Source: Archaeoglobaceae archaeon
Lineage (GTDB): Archaea > Halobacteriota > Archaeoglobi > Archaeoglobales > Archaeoglobaceae
Direction of reading: 5' to 3'
NCBI GenBank assembly: GCA_038734275.1
Contig: JAVYOO010000001.1
Location: 248,001 to 312,000 of the forward strand
DNA length: 64,000 bases
The position numbers and the translations under genes are program-made. Shown piece by piece: positions 8,007-18,282 of the stretch. The notes beneath the pieces are model-generated. The model did no database searches. It was not told the origin of the DNA and saw only the letters and a list, made by a program, of their open reading frames with translations. Each line of letters starts with the position of its first letter. Position 1 is the first letter of the stretch.

Positions 8007-9749
8007 ATGATGGCAATCTCAGGGGGAGAGTTGCTCGTTAAGTGCCTTCTTAAAGAAAAAATCAAATATATCTTCGGCGTTCCGGGGGCACAGCTGATTC
8101 CAATTCTGGATGCGATTAAGAGAATTGGTGAAAAGGAGGGAATGAAATTCGTTAATTGCAGACACGAGCAATCAGCTGCGAGCATGGCGGATGCTTATGC
8201 AAGAGTTAGCGGAGAAATAGGTGTATGCATGGGCACCGTTGGCCCGGGTGGAGCAGATCTTGTTCCGGGAGTTTATCCGGCTTTTGCAGATGGAATTCCG
8301 ATGCTTGTGCTTACAGCTCAGAATCAGACATGGAGAAGCTACCCTGATCGTGGCTCAATGCAGGCACTGGATCAGTTCCATCTGCTAAAGCCTATAACCA
8401 AATGGAGTGCAGTTGTGTATAGCTGGCAGAGAATTCCAGAATTACTGCAGAGAGCGATCAGGGTCGCATTATCTGGAAGACCTGGTCCAGTGCATCTCGA
8501 TTTACCTGCAGATGTGATCTTCAATGATGCTGAGGAAGAATATGCGGGAATTTATCCTCCAGAAAGGTATAGGGCAATGAAGAATCCCGTAGGCGATTTA
8601 GAACTCGTGAGAAAAGCTGCAAAAATGCTTTACAATGCTGAAAGACCGCTGATACATGCGGGTGGTGGAGTTTTAAGGGCTAAGGCATGGAAAGAGCTGA
8701 GAGAGCTTGCGGAATATCTTGGTGCAGTCGTTACGACAAGCATGTCCGCCCGTGGAGCTTTTCCCGAAGATCACCCACTTTCATTGATTCCCTCAAGCCC
8801 GGCAGCGCTTTCTGCACAGAGCGAAGCTGACGTTGTGCTTGTTGTCGGAAGCAAGCTTGGCGACACGGATTTCTGGGGAAGACCACCCGCATGGGGAGAT
8901 CCTGATGTTCAGAAAACGATCCAGATAGACATTGAAGCGGAAATGATAGCTTTGAATCGCCCTGTAGACGTTGCGATTCTTGGTGATGCAAAAGAAACCC
9001 TAAAGTTACTCTTGGACGAGATCAAAAAGCTTGGAGACAGGAAAGAACCCAACGAGAAATTAAAAGAATACAGAAAAGCTCAGGAAGAATGGCTTGCAGA
9101 GTTTTTAAGGCAGGCGGAATCCAATGAGAAGCCAATTCATCCGCTCAGGGTAATAAAAGAAGTCAGGGACTTCTACCCGAGAAACGCGATCGCCTGCATC
9201 GACGGTGGAAACACTGCAGTCTGGGCATACTATCTGAATCGCATATACGAGCCAAACACGTTCTTGTGGGCAGCTGATTCCGGGCATCTTGGCACAGGGC
9301 TTCCATATGCCATAGGAGCAAAGCTTGCAAATCCAGATAAGCCTGTTTACCTTTTAACAGGCGATGGAGCTTTTGGGTGCACAATGCATGAACTGGAGAC
9401 CGCAAGCAGAGAGAACGTGAAGATAACCGCCGTTGTTATGAACGACTGTGCATGGGGGATGATCAAGGGAGCACAGAAGGCACTTTGCAGTGAAAGATAC
9501 ATTGGCGTGGACTTTGGCGATGTTAGATACGACAAAGTTGCGGAAGCGATGGGCTGGCTTGGGATAAGGGTTGAAGAACCTGAAGATATTGCCTATTCGC
9601 TTGATAAGGCGGAGAGCACGGAAAAACCAGCCTTACTTGATGTAAAAGTTTCTCAGGAGATAAATCTAAGTCCACCTGATCTTATAACCCTTGGCATAGT
9701 ATGGCTTGAAGGCTGTAATCTCCAGCGATATGCAGGCGGTCGTTCTTGA
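8007..9749 (+). CDS. thiamine-diphosphate enzyme, acetolactate synthase-like
   Basis: A 580-residue TPP-dependent enzyme with the three-domain layout of acetolactate synthase large subunits. The Pyr domain has YIFGVPGAQ and the catalytic Glu in RHEQSA (residue 54), the middle domain is FAD/NAD-like, and the PP domain has the metal-binding GDGAFG (about 451) with MNDCAWG about 28 residues later. Paralogues of IlvB in Archaea serve varied 2-oxo-acid reactions, and no regulatory IlvN subunit is adjacent. The next two genes encode a zinc dehydrogenase and IlvD, so the run may serve branched-chain or sugar-acid chemistry. Exact substrate unresolved. Confidence 0.85.
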   Translation: MMAISGGELLVKCLLKEKIKYIFGVPGAQLIPILDAIKRIGEKEGMKFVNCRHEQSAASMADAYARVSGEIGVCMGTVGPGGADLVPGVYPAFADGIPMLVLTAQNQTWRSYPDRGSMQALDQFHLLKPITKWSAVVYSWQRIPELLQRAIRVALSGRPGPVHLDLPADVIFNDAEEEYAGIYPPERYRAMKNPVGDLELVRKAAKMLYNAERPLIHAGGGVLRAKAWKELRELAEYLGAVVTTSMSARGAFPEDHPLSLIPSSPAALSAQSEADVVLVVGSKLGDTDFWGRPPAWGDPDVQKTIQIDIEAEMIALNRPVDVAILGDAKETLKLLLDEIKKLGDRKEPNEKLKEYRKAQEEWLAEFLRQAESNEKPIHPLRVIKEVRDFYPRNAIACIDGGNTAVWAYYLNRIYEPNTFLWAADSGHLGTGLPYAIGAKLANPDKPVYLLTGDGAFGCTMHELETASRENVKITAVVMNDCAWGMIKGAQKALCSERYIGVDFGDVRYDKVAEAMGWLGIRVEEPEDIAYSLDKAESTEKPALLDVKVSQEINLSPPDLITLGIVWLEGCNLQRYAGGRS

Positions 9750-9780
9750 GCTCAGTTTACTCAAAGCAGGGCTAACATTG

Positions 9781-10950
9781 ATGCTTGCAAAATTCTCGAA
9801 GAGTGCTTACTATGGACCACTTTCAATAGTCAAATACCACGAAGATTATCCAGAACCAAGGCTTCCCGCAGAAAACTGGTTAAAAGTTAAAACAAGGCTA
9901 TGCGGGATCTGTGGATCCGACATTAGATTGATCACTCTCTCAGAGAGTTTTTATTTATTTCCTCTAACATCATTTCCGCTGATTCCTGGGCACGAGGTTG
10001 TTGGAATCGTTGAGGAAGTTGGGAAAGAAGTGAGAGATTTTCAGCCGGGAGATAGAGTTGTAATAGACCCCGCTCTTTCTTGCAAAGTAAGAAAGCTTGA
10101 ATTGTGCGAATCCTGCAAAAAAGGGCATTTGGCTGTGTGCCAAAACACCGATAGAGGCATCATATCCCCCGGGATCTTTACAGGAATATGCAGAGACACT
10201 GCAGGAGGATGGGCAGAATATCTGGTTGCTCATGAATCTCAGCTTGTTAAAGTGCCCAAAAGCATAAGCGATGAAAATGCAGTTTTTGCTGAGCCATTGG
10301 CGGTTGGCATTCACTCTGCTTTAAGAGCCTTTCCTGAAGAAGATCAGAAAGTCGCTGTAGTCGGCTGTGGAATTATTGGGCTCATGACAATAAGCGCTCT
10401 AAGACATCTTGGCTTCTCTGGAGAGATATTGGGAATAGAGAAGAATTCAAAGCTTGTTGATATTGCAAAACGCTTTGGAGCAGATGAAGTTATAGTTGGC
10501 GATCCTGTGGATGAGATTGCAAATCGAATTGGTGGTAGAGTTTACAGGCCACCTCGGGGCAAGAAGTTATTCGTTGGTGGAGGCGTGGATGTAGTTTTTG
10601 AATGCGTAGGCACAGCTGAGGCTGTCGATACTGCCTTAAGGATCGCAAAACCTCTTGGAAAGGTTGTTATTGCTGGGACTGTTTCAAACGTTTGTCTTGA
10701 TCTTGCACCAATTTTTTCGAAGGAGCTTGAAGTTATTGGAACCTTTGGATGTGGTTATGAGGAGATTGATGGAGAAAGAAAGAGAACTTTTGACATAGCA
10801 ATTGAAATGCTAAAAAATAAAGACTTCTCAGAACTTCTTACGCACACTTTTAGCCTCAAAGACTACAAAAAAGCTTTATGGACTGCAATAAACAAGAAAA
10901 AGTCGGGAGCGATAAAGGTTGCCTTCAAATTCGAAAAGTCCCAGTCTTAA
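9781..10950 (+). CDS. zinc-dependent alcohol/polyol dehydrogenase (MDR family)
   Basis: A medium-chain dehydrogenase. The catalytic zinc site is seen as [11 protein letters not shown] and [13 protein letters not shown], the structural-zinc loop as [13 protein letters not shown] (only part of the usual four-Cys spacing), the GAGxxG-like nucleotide loop as [10 protein letters not shown], and there is a C-terminal substrate domain. The open frame extends back to 9706, but the ATG at 9781 gives the expected start ([13 protein letters not shown]) and leaves 31 bases after the TPP enzyme, so I use it. It lies between the ALS-like gene and ilvD in one orientation. The substrate is not readable from sequence. 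Confidence 0.82.
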   Translation: MLAKFSKSAYYGPLSIVKYHEDYPEPRLPAENWLKVKTRLCGICGSDIRLITLSESFYLFPLTSFPLIPGHEVVGIVEEVGKEVRDFQPGDRVVIDPALSCKVRKLELCESCKKGHLAVCQNTDRGIISPGIFTGICRDTAGGWAEYLVAHESQLVKVPKSISDENAVFAEPLAVGIHSALRAFPEEDQKVAVVGCGIIGLMTISALRHLGFSGEILGIEKNSKLVDIAKRFGADEVIVGDPVDEIANRIGGRVYRPPRGKKLFVGGGVDVVFECVGTAEAVDTALRIAKPLGKVVIAGTVSNVCLDLAPIFSKELEVIGTFGCGYEEIDGERKRTFDIAIEMLKNKDFSELLTHTFSLKDYKKALWTAINKKKSGAIKVAFKFEKSQS

Positions 10951-10979
10951 ATTTAATTAATCTAAAATCGAGAGGATTT

Positions 10980-12647
10980 ATGCGAAGCGAAGTTGTTTTT
11001 GGAGGTCCGCTTAGAGTTGGTCACAGGGCTCTGGCGAGATGTCTGGGCTTTACGGAGGAGGATTTTGGAAAGCCTGTTGTTGCAGTTGTTAATTCATGGA
11101 ATGAAGTAGTTCCTGGACACGTTCATCTGGATAAAATCGCCCAATTCGTTAAAATGGGAATAAGAGAACGTGGTGGAGTTCCGCTTGAATTTAACACGAT
11201 TGCAATATGCGATGGAATTGCGATGGGGCACAAAGGCATGAGGGCTTCGCTTCCCAGCAGGGAAGTTATAGCCGACTCCATAGAGCTAATGATTGAAGCT
11301 CACGGCTTTGATGCGATGGTTTGCATTGCAACTTGCGATAAAATAGTCCCGGGAATGCTAATGGCTTCTGCAAGGCTTGATATTCCAACTGTGTTCGTTC
11401 TTGGCGGATCTATGCTTCCTTTCTTGCCGACTTACGGAATTTTCAAGGGCAGAAAAATGACTGCCATAGACGTTGCGGAAGTCTTTGAAATGATGCAAAG
11501 GGGCGAAATAGATGCTGAATACTCAAAATACATCGAAGAGAACATTTGCACAACCGCTGGAGCTTGTGCGGGAATGTTTACAGCCAACACGATGCAGTGC
11601 CTTACTGAAGCCCTCGGACTAACTTTGCCGATGATGGCAACAACTCCAGCGGTTTACTCTGCAAAGCTCAGGCTCGCTCTTGAGGCGGGAAGGGTTGTGA
11701 TGGATGCTTTTAGAAAGGATATAAAGCCATCAGATATCTTGACTGAAAAGGCATTTGAGAATGCAATAGCGGTGGACATGGCTCTTGGCGGATCAACAAA
11801 CACAGTCCTGCACCTTCCAGCAATTGCAAGAGAACTCGGAATAAAGATTTCTCTCGAAAACTTTGATAAGATAAGCAGAAAGGTCCCACATCTCTGCGGA
11901 ATAGCGCCTAGCGGAGAATACACTATCTTCGATTTTCACAACGCAGGAGGGGTTCCAGCTTTACTCAAGAGAATTGAAGGCTTTATAAATAAAGATTGTC
12001 TGACCGTTACTGGTAAAAGAATCGGCGAAATCATAGAAAATGCTCAAATACATGACGAGGAAGTCATAAGGCCCCTTAACAACCCAATTCATAGAGAGGG
12101 CGGAATAGCGATTCTTTACGGAAATATTGCCCCAAAAGGGGCGGTTGTTAAGACTTCTGCGATAAGTGATAAGATGATGAAATTCAGGGGAAAAGCAAGG
12201 GTTTTCGACAGCGAAGAAGATGCTGTGGCTGCAATACTCGGCAGAGAAATAAATGATGGGGAAGTGATCGTAATAAGATACGAGGGTCCGAAAGGAGGGC
12301 CGGGAATGAGAGAAATGCTCACTGCGACAACAGTATTAATGCTTTCTGGACTTGGAGAGACTGTGGCTCTTGTTACCGATGGCAGATTCAGTGGTGCAAC
12401 AAAAGGGCCTTGCATTGGGCATGTTTCTCCTGAAGCTGCGGAAAAGGGTCCAATTGCAGTGCTAAGAGATGGAGATGAGATCGAGATCGATATTCCATCA
12501 AGAAGACTTAGCGTGGCACTTGAAGAGAAAGAAATCGATAAAAGGCTTAGAAAAATTCCAGATTTTGAGCCAAAGGTAAAGAAGGGGTGCCTTTACAGAT
12601 ACTCAAGGAATGCAGCGAGTGCAGATGAAGGTGGAGTTTTAAAATAA
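10980..12647 (+). CDS. ilvD: dihydroxy-acid dehydratase IlvD
   Basis: Dehydrates 2,3-dihydroxy acids in valine and isoleucine synthesis using an Fe-S cluster. It has 555 residues from the ATG at 10980 ([18 protein letters not shown]); the frame is open upstream into the dehydrogenase gene but that stretch has no family character. Cluster cysteines are in [11 protein letters not shown] (about residue 119) and [12 protein letters not shown] (about 190), with the conserved [12 protein letters not shown] and the C-terminal [19 protein letters not shown]. The related sugar-acid dehydratases share this fold, so a role tied to the neighbouring dehydrogenase cannot be ruled out. It is convergent with leuC. 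Confidence 0.92.
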   Translation: MRSEVVFGGPLRVGHRALARCLGFTEEDFGKPVVAVVNSWNEVVPGHVHLDKIAQFVKMGIRERGGVPLEFNTIAICDGIAMGHKGMRASLPSREVIADSIELMIEAHGFDAMVCIATCDKIVPGMLMASARLDIPTVFVLGGSMLPFLPTYGIFKGRKMTAIDVAEVFEMMQRGEIDAEYSKYIEENICTTAGACAGMFTANTMQCLTEALGLTLPMMATTPAVYSAKLRLALEAGRVVMDAFRKDIKPSDILTEKAFENAIAVDMALGGSTNTVLHLPAIARELGIKISLENFDKISRKVPHLCGIAPSGEYTIFDFHNAGGVPALLKRIEGFINKDCLTVTGKRIGEIIENAQIHDEEVIRPLNNPIHREGGIAILYGNIAPKGAVVKTSAISDKMMKFRGKARVFDSEEDAVAAILGREINDGEVIVIRYEGPKGGPGMREMLTATTVLMLSGLGETVALVTDGRFSGATKGPCIGHVSPEAAEKGPIAVLRDGDEIEIDIPSRRLSVALEEKEIDKRLRKIPDFEPKVKKGCLYRYSRNAASADEGGVLK

Positions 12648-12652
12648 AAATT

Positions 12653-13906
12653 TTATATTTCTCTTGGATCTGTTAAAACACCGTATATTGCACTTGCAGC
12701 GGCAACAGCAGGATTAACAAGGTATATTTTTCCTTCTGGACTTCCCTGTCTGCCTATGAAGTTTCTGTTAGAAGTCGAAACGCTCACTTCTCCACTCGCA
12801 ATCAAACCAAAGCTTCCACCCATACATGGTCCGCACGATGGGAATTCAACAATCGCCCCAGCGTCTACAAAGATCTCTATGAGCCCATCTTTTAAGGCTC
12901 TCGTGTATTCTCTTCTGCTCGCTGGAATAACAAGTAGTCTAACTCCTTTTGCAACCTTTTCACCTTTGAGAATCTCTGCAGCAATTTTCAGATCTTCGTA
13001 TCTTCCGTTGGTGCATGAGCCAATGAATACCTGATCAACCTTTACGCCCTTTACTTCGGATATGCCAACAACATTGTCAACTCTGTGCGGAACCGCAACC
13101 TGTGGCTCCATCCCAGAAACGTTAAGTTCGACTTCTTCGAATTTTGCATCTTCATCGCTCGTCAGCAGTTCTCCATCGAATTCCCGCCCCATTTCCTTGA
13201 GGTATCGAAGCGTTATTTCGTCAGGCTCAACTATGCCGGCTTTTCCGCCCATCTCTATCGCCATGTTACACATCGTGAGCCTATCAGCCATTGGAAGTTT
13301 CTTAACTACTTCTCCGCTGAAGATGCAGGCTTTGTAATTGGCTCCTTCAGCTCCAACATTTCCAATGATCCTGAGAACAATATCTTTCCCGTAAACATGC
13401 TTTTCAAGCTTTCCATGGATGTTGAACCTGATGCTTTCGGGAACCTTAAACCAGAGCTTGCCAGTCGCAAGAACACAGCCCATGTCTGTTGAGCCTATAC
13501 CAGTTGCAAAGGCTCCAAGCGCTCCATACATGCATGTATGGCTATCCGCGCCAACAACAAGCATCCCGGGCAGGACGTGGTTCTCTACCATGATCTGATG
13601 TGCAATTCCATGGCAGACATCGTAGTTCAGAATCCCCTGTTCTTGAGCAAAAATTCTTAGCAGTTTTTGATTCTCTGCTGACTTTACGCTGTCTGCTGGA
13701 GCCTGATGGTCAAATGCCATTATGACTTTTTTTGAATCCCAGACTTTTGCTTTTTCACCCGCTATTTCTTTGAATGCCTTTATAGCGAGAGGCGCGGTAA
13801 TGTCGTGTATCATCGCAAGATCTATGTTTGCAAATACAAAGTCTCCAGCTTTTACCTTTTTTCCGCAAGCCTTTGAGAATATCTTTTCTACGATTGTGCT
13901 ACCCAT
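12653..13906 (-). CDS. leuC: 3-isopropylmalate dehydratase large subunit (LeuC/HacA family)
   Basis: A 417-residue aconitase-family protein. The three [4Fe-4S] ligands are visible in [11 protein letters not shown] (about residue 298) and in CGPCMGG (about 355-358). Other landmarks are the early HDITAPLAI, the long [18 protein letters not shown] and [17 protein letters not shown]. Archaeal members may act on isopropylmalate or on homoaconitate or methylmalate analogues; leucine synthesis is the default reading. The small subunit (leuD) is not next to it. The gene ends six bases from the convergent ilvD. Confidence 0.88.
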   Translation of the reverse strand: MGSTIVEKIFSKACGKKVKAGDFVFANIDLAMIHDITAPLAIKAFKEIAGEKAKVWDSKKVIMAFDHQAPADSVKSAENQKLLRIFAQEQGILNYDVCHGIAHQIMVENHVLPGMLVVGADSHTCMYGALGAFATGIGSTDMGCVLATGKLWFKVPESIRFNIHGKLEKHVYGKDIVLRIIGNVGAEGANYKACIFSGEVVKKLPMADRLTMCNMAIEMGGKAGIVEPDEITLRYLKEMGREFDGELLTSDEDAKFEEVELNVSGMEPQVAVPHRVDNVVGISEVKGVKVDQVFIGSCTNGRYEDLKIAAEILKGEKVAKGVRLLVIPASRREYTRALKDGLIEIFVDAGAIVEFPSCGPCMGGSFGLIASGEVSVSTSNRNFIGRQGSPEGKIYLVNPAVAAASAIYGVLTDPREI

Positions 13907-13951
13907 GCCACCTTGATTTACGCAGAGTATTTCACACTTGCTGTAAGCTTT

Positions 13952-13976
13952 GCATTATCATGGTGGTGATAATTGC
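13952..13976. promoter_or_regulatory. inverted repeat in the leuC / hydrolase divergent region
   Basis: TTATCA and TGATAA arms (extended outward to GC..GC with one bulge) flank a TGGTGG spacer. It sits 46 bases upstream of leuC and 53 bases upstream of the hydrolase, just before its AT-rich promoter. It could be an operator shared by the two divergent genes. Confidence 0.4.
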
Positions 13977-13998
13977 TATATAAATAAAAATGAAAAAT

Positions 13999-14006
13999 TT
14001 TAAATA
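13999..14006 (+). promoter_or_regulatory. TATA-like box for the exported hydrolase
   Basis: TTTAAATA lies 23-30 bases before the ATG at 14029, as expected for a leaderless archaeal message. Confidence 0.5.
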
Positions 14007-14028
14007 ATCTAAATTACCTTCATATTTC

Positions 14029-15420
14029 ATGATGCAATTTGAGATTAAGATCGTTTTATTGTTGACTGTTATCGGAATTGCCTCAGCAAGCTGCCCTTTT
14101 GAGAAATTGGGAGAAATACATGTTGCAAAAACAGAAGATAACGTTAAGATAAAATTACTCAGGTATGCTCCTCCTGGCGAAAGACCAAACTACGGTTCCC
14201 AGCCCATTATTTTATTCTCTGGGCTGGTGGAAAACATGGCTGAATTTCTATTGCATACTCCTGAAAACTTAAAAGGGGTTTATAGATTCAAACCCCCAGC
14301 TAACTTAGCAGACTGGGCAAAGGATGATCCGAGAATACAGAAAGATCCGATGCTATACTACAGTCTGGCCTACTATCTATGGAAAAAAGGCTACGATGTT
14401 TGGCTTGTTAATTATCGCGGAACCGGATGTGGAGACTTGAAGAGTGAAATCGGTTCTAAATACACGAGCTTAGATGTTTGGGCCATTTACGATGTCAAGG
14501 CAGCAATCACTAAGGTATACGAAGTCACGGGCAAGAATCCAATCATTGGAGGGCACAGCACAGGAGGACTTGTTTCTTATGTATATCTCCAGGGAACAAA
14601 ATTTGTTAATACTCCCGCATGCATGGTTGGGCAGATCTGGTGCAAAAAGGTTGTGAGCGATGAAGTGTTGGCCAAGTATCGAAATGGAGATTTAAAGAAC
14701 GAAGAAACGGTCATAGGGGTTATAGCTATTGATCCCGCGATGATCCCACCTTTACCAAAGATAATCGATAATCTTTTCACGTGGACCCTGCTCGATACTC
14801 CCCTATACATAGATATAAGAAGCTTTCTGGAAACGATGGCCCAAATCGAACCTCTGTGGCGCGTTACTTTGCTTACTGAGGAAATTCTATTTAGGGTGCT
14901 TTATAAAGTGAACAGCATTTATGGAAGTTATTCAGAAATAATAACTGCACTCACTTTTACGAATCCGAAAAACCTGAACCCCTATTTGCAAGACTTCCTG
15001 TTAAGATACATCTTCGACAGCGCATATACGCCAACTTTTGCACAATACGCAGATTTTGGACTAAAGTATACTGCAAGAGAATACTTCGAAAACGGTGGAA
15101 AGAGCCATCTGATCGAGCCACCAAATCCGTCTCCGGGCATGGATGGGTATTACTATTATATCCACAACATGAAGAAGGTCAAAGTTCCATTCGTCACTGT
15201 TCTTTCAGAGCTTGACGGACTTGTAAAAGCGGATCAGATCATTAAGGATTTAATGCAGGCAAAGACACCACATCCGCTCGATAGATACTACATAGTTCCA
15301 AACACAGGGCATGTCGATCTGCCTTTTGGCTTGAATGCACCAACACACATGTTCCCGTTCATCGGGCATTGGCTTGATGATTTACAAGCACAAAAAGGCT
15401 ACACTGTTACCCCGCACTAA
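14029..15420 (+). CDS. exported alpha/beta-hydrolase (lipase-like)
   Basis: A 463-residue protein with an N-terminal hydrophobic signal (residues 4-20, IKIVLLLTVIGIASA) followed by Ser-Cys, so it is either cleaved after ASA or anchored through that cysteine. The hydrolase core has the nucleophile elbow GGHSTGGLVSY (Ser about 178), an oxyanion-side phrase VWLVNYRGTGCG and a late catalytic His in VPNTGHVDLPFG near the C-terminus, with LSELDGLV as the likely Asp region. The layout resembles acid lipase or polyhydroxyalkanoate-type depolymerase relatives. Outside the cytoplasm it would hydrolyse an ester; the substrate is unknown. Confidence 0.75.
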   Translation: MMQFEIKIVLLLTVIGIASASCPFEKLGEIHVAKTEDNVKIKLLRYAPPGERPNYGSQPIILFSGLVENMAEFLLHTPENLKGVYRFKPPANLADWAKDDPRIQKDPMLYYSLAYYLWKKGYDVWLVNYRGTGCGDLKSEIGSKYTSLDVWAIYDVKAAITKVYEVTGKNPIIGGHSTGGLVSYVYLQGTKFVNTPACMVGQIWCKKVVSDEVLAKYRNGDLKNEETVIGVIAIDPAMIPPLPKIIDNLFTWTLLDTPLYIDIRSFLETMAQIEPLWRVTLLTEEILFRVLYKVNSIYGSYSEIITALTFTNPKNLNPYLQDFLLRYIFDSAYTPTFAQYADFGLKYTAREYFENGGKSHLIEPPNPSPGMDGYYYYIHNMKKVKVPFVTVLSELDGLVKADQIIKDLMQAKTPHPLDRYYIVPNTGHVDLPFGLNAPTHMFPFIGHWLDDLQAQKGYTVTPH

Positions 15421-15430
15421 AAATTTTATT

Positions 15431-16705
15431 TTATTCTTTTTGAGCATATTTTTCAACAAGCTTTATTGCACATAAATCCCCGCACATGCTACAGTAGTCT
15501 CCTTTCGCTTTTCTTCGTTCCCAAATTTTTTTTGCTTTCTCCGGGTCTGGAGAAAGGCTAAACTGCTTTTCCCAATCAAATTTTTTCCTTGCCAAGGACA
15601 TTTCGTAATCTTTTAATCTTGCCCTCTCCTTCTGTCCTTCTTTTATCAAATCAACTGCATGTGCGGCGATCTTTGCAGCAATTACGCCCTCTTTAACGTC
15701 TTCCACGGTCGGCAATCCAAGATGCTCTGAAGGGGTAACATAGCAAATAAAATCCGCCCCCGCCATTCCGGCGATTGCAGCACCTATTGCTGAGGATATG
15801 TGATCGTAGCCCGCCGAGATATCGGTAACAAGAGGTCCGAGCAGGTAAAGTGGCGCATTATCTGTAACGCTCTTCATAGCCTTTACAGCAGGAAAGATTC
15901 CATCTAACGGAACATGCCCCGGGCCTTCGACCATGCATTGAACCCCTTTGGCCCTGCATCTCTCTACGAGTTCTCCGAGGATTATGAATTCAGTGTATTT
16001 TGCTCTGTCTCCCGCATCGTGAATGCATCCTGGGCGAAAAGCGTCTCCAAGGCTTATAGTTACATCGTATTCTTTCAAGATGTCGAGAAGGTAGTCGAAG
16101 TTCTCATAGTAGGGGTTCTCCTTCTCGTTATGTATCATCCAGCCTATCGTTATTGCGCCCCCTCTGCTGACAACTCCAAGCAGTCTTTTGGAATTTTTGA
16201 ACCTTTCAACGCTTATCCAGTTCACACCAGCGTGAATTGTCATGAAATCTACGCCTTCTTTTGCCTGTCGCTCAACCGCCTTAATAAAATCGTCTTCGCT
16301 CATATCCACAATTTTTCTGCAATCTCTTGCAGCCTCATAAATCGGGACTGTTCCAAAAGGAACTTTAACGACTTCCATTATTCTTTTTCTTATCTCTCTC
16401 AGGTCTCCCCCAGTAGACAGATCCATTACTGCATCAGCACCAAACTTTTGGGCAACTATTGCTTTTTCGATCTCCTCCTCGACATTAACGTATTCCTGAG
16501 AAGTTCCAACATTAGCGTTTACCTTTGTAGAAACAAGCATTCCTATTGCTCTTGGTTCTATATCTCTAAGGACATTCTTGGGAATCACAACATAGCCTTT
16601 TGCAATTAATCTGACCAATTTATCAGCTTCAATACCCTCATAATTCGCAGCTTTACATATGATTTCAGGGGTAATACCTTTTCGTGCCTCTTGGATTAGA
16701 GTCAT
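15431..16705 (-). CDS. thiC: phosphomethylpyrimidine synthase ThiC
   Basis: Non-canonical radical SAM enzyme that turns aminoimidazole ribotide into the thiamin pyrimidine. It has 424 residues, the short archaeal length. The C-terminal cluster motif CSMCGDLCAIK (about 407-417) carries the CxxCxxxxC cysteines. Conserved segments include NANVGTS, DLSTGGD, TIHAGVNW, GCIHDAGDRA, MVEGPGHVPL and PLVTDISAGYDHI. It is a single gene with its own start; no adjacent thi genes are present. No TPP riboswitch-like structure was seen upstream. Confidence 0.96.
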   Translation of the reverse strand: MTLIQEARKGITPEIICKAANYEGIEADKLVRLIAKGYVVIPKNVLRDIEPRAIGMLVSTKVNANVGTSQEYVNVEEEIEKAIVAQKFGADAVMDLSTGGDLREIRKRIMEVVKVPFGTVPIYEAARDCRKIVDMSEDDFIKAVERQAKEGVDFMTIHAGVNWISVERFKNSKRLLGVVSRGGAITIGWMIHNEKENPYYENFDYLLDILKEYDVTISLGDAFRPGCIHDAGDRAKYTEFIILGELVERCRAKGVQCMVEGPGHVPLDGIFPAVKAMKSVTDNAPLYLLGPLVTDISAGYDHISSAIGAAIAGMAGADFICYVTPSEHLGLPTVEDVKEGVIAAKIAAHAVDLIKEGQKERARLKDYEMSLARKKFDWEKQFSLSPDPEKAKKIWERRKAKGDYCSMCGDLCAIKLVEKYAQKE

Positions 16706-16748
16706 TAAGTAATGTATCCCTGCTTAATAAAAGTTTTTTAGAGAGCAC

Positions 16749-17093
16749 TTAAACATATGGATGGGTTCCAAAGTGCACCTTTATACCAAAAGTCTCTTCA
16801 ATTGTTTTTGCAAGTTGTTCAGCATTAAAATACGGGCATGGAGGCTTTGGCTTGTAAAGACAATTGCTCAGGTAAATCTCTTCTGGATTTATTCCCGATA
16901 GTTTTATGGTCATCTTTATCGTTGGAATCAGTGTTCTTCCCGGGCATTCGCAACGAACAAAACCTATCACTCTTACAGGCTCTTTGAATTCTCCCTCTCC
17001 AAAAGCTGAAGCCTTTAAGCATCTCCACTCTCCCGGACAGCCGTATGTGGAATCCATGTAGCTCCCACAGCCGATGATGATAACATTTTTCAT
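16749..17093 (-). CDS. CGGC-domain protein, probable metal-binding
   Basis: A 114-residue protein of the CGGC family, rich in cysteine. Residues visible are GCGSYMDSTYGCPGEWRC near the N-terminus, RCECPGR in the middle, and SNCLYKPKPPCPYF later. Such spacing suggests metal or cluster binding. The function is not established for the family. It lies 43 bases upstream of thiC on the same strand and so may share its transcript. Confidence 0.7.
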   Translation of the reverse strand: MKNVIIIGCGSYMDSTYGCPGEWRCLKASAFGEGEFKEPVRVIGFVRCECPGRTLIPTIKMTIKLSGINPEEIYLSNCLYKPKPPCPYFNAEQLAKTIEETFGIKVHFGTHPYV

Positions 17094-17132
17094 AACTTCT
17101 AAAGAAATTTTTAGAATTTATATTTTACTTAA

Positions 17133-17669
17133 TCAGAACAACTTGCAAAAATCTTCCGAGCTTATAATTTCGGCGTTGAAAACGTTTCTCATATGCTTGA
17201 GAGCGTATTCATAATCGTAATCACTTAAAGCCTTTGTGCAATCCTTTATGATCGAAACTCTGTAGCCGCGAATCGCTGCATCGCCAGCGGTATGAAGAAC
17301 GCAAATGTTCGTTGCAACTCCGCAGATGTATAGTTTCTCTACTTTAAGTTCTCTTAGAAGCAAATCGAGATCGGTGCCAAAAAATGCAGAATACCTTCTT
17401 TTTCTGATAAAGTAATCCTTTTGCTTTGGTTCAAGTTCTTCAATGATTTCAGCACCCTCAGTATTCATTATGCAGTGTTTTGGCCAGATCTTGAATTCTT
17501 CATCATCATCTCTGTGCCAGTCTTGGGTGAATATGATGGGCATCTTGCCCCTTGCATACTCAACAACTTTTTTCGTCGCTTCAAAAATGCTCTCTGCACT
17601 CTGTATATATAGGGAACCGCTTTTGTAGCAAAAATCCTTCTGCATGTCAACTATCAGGAGCGCCTTCAT
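17133..17669 (-). CDS. nicotinamidase / isochorismatase-family hydrolase
   Basis: A 178-residue cysteine hydrolase. The catalytic Asp is in LIVDMQKDF (residue 8), the metal site in FTQDWHRDDDEEF, with KHC following, the catalytic Lys in the RKRRYSAFFGT region and the nucleophile Cys in ICGVATNICVLHTAGDA. The metal-site spacing DWHxxD resembles PncA nicotinamidases, which recycle NAD by cleaving nicotinamide. It is divergent from moaC. Confidence 0.85.
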   Translation of the reverse strand: MKALLIVDMQKDFCYKSGSLYIQSAESIFEATKKVVEYARGKMPIIFTQDWHRDDDEEFKIWPKHCIMNTEGAEIIEELEPKQKDYFIRKRRYSAFFGTDLDLLLRELKVEKLYICGVATNICVLHTAGDAAIRGYRVSIIKDCTKALSDYDYEYALKHMRNVFNAEIISSEDFCKLF

Positions 17670-17690
17670 AAGTCTTAATTGGTTGAATCA

Positions 17691-17699
17691 AAATATATT
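17691..17699 (+). promoter_or_regulatory. TATA-like box for moaC
   Basis: AAATATATT is 21-29 bases before the moaC ATG at 17720, consistent with leaderless transcription. Confidence 0.5.
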
Positions 17700-17719
17700 T
17701 TTAACGAACAACACAATCT

Positions 17720-18205
17720 ATGGAGTTCACACACATTAAAGATGGCAAGGCTAGAATGGTTGATATCTCAGAGAAAAATGATGTTTTAAGAATTGCAATT
17801 GCGGAGGGATTTATCAGGCTGAAAAAAGAAACAATTGAGGCGATTGTTACCAACAAAGTTACCAAGGGGAATGTGATAGCCACTGCCAATATTGCAGGAG
17901 TTTTAGCTGTAAAAAAAACGCCTGAAATCATTCCTATGTGTCATCCAATTCCTCTAACTTCCATTTCGTTCGATTTTAATATCGAAGAAACCGGTATAAG
18001 GGTTCGGTGTGTTGTAAAATCCATTGGAAAAACAGGGGTCGAAATGGAAGCTCTTACTGGTGTAACTGCAGCTCTTTTGACAATCTGGGACATGGTTAAA
18101 TCGCTCGAAAAAGATGAGACCGGCAATTATCCTCTGACATCCATAGAAAATGTGAGAGTTCTGGAGAAAAAGAAGTTAGATTTTATTGCCTCAAATGATA
18201 AATGA
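17720..18205 (+). CDS. moaC: cyclic pyranopterin monophosphate synthase MoaC
   Basis: Converts the MoaA product to cyclic pyranopterin phosphate in molybdenum or tungsten cofactor synthesis. It has 161 residues, the family length. The active-site region shows [13 protein letters not shown] and the late [19 protein letters not shown], and the N-terminus reads [19 protein letters not shown], all typical of MoaC. It is a single gene with its own TATA-like box. Confidence 0.95.
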   Translation: MEFTHIKDGKARMVDISEKNDVLRIAIAEGFIRLKKETIEAIVTNKVTKGNVIATANIAGVLAVKKTPEIIPMCHPIPLTSISFDFNIEETGIRVRCVVKSIGKTGVEMEALTGVTAALLTIWDMVKSLEKDETGNYPLTSIENVRVLEKKKLDFIASNDK

Positions 18206-18243
18206 AATCTAACTGAAAAGTATTATCATCAACAAACATAAAA

Positions 18244-18250
18244 CTTATAA
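18244..18250 (+). promoter_or_regulatory. TATA-like box for the substrate-binding lipoprotein
   Basis: CTTATAA lies about 33-39 bases before the ATG at 18283. The intervening AAAGGTGAG is a ribosome-binding site, so this message has a short leader. Confidence 0.5.
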
Positions 18251-18282
18251 AGGGATCGGTTCATGCAGAGAAAGGTGAGATT

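Noticed and set aside
15914-16609. A 231-codon plus-strand frame
   Set aside because: It lies wholly opposite thiC, whose family assignment is secure.
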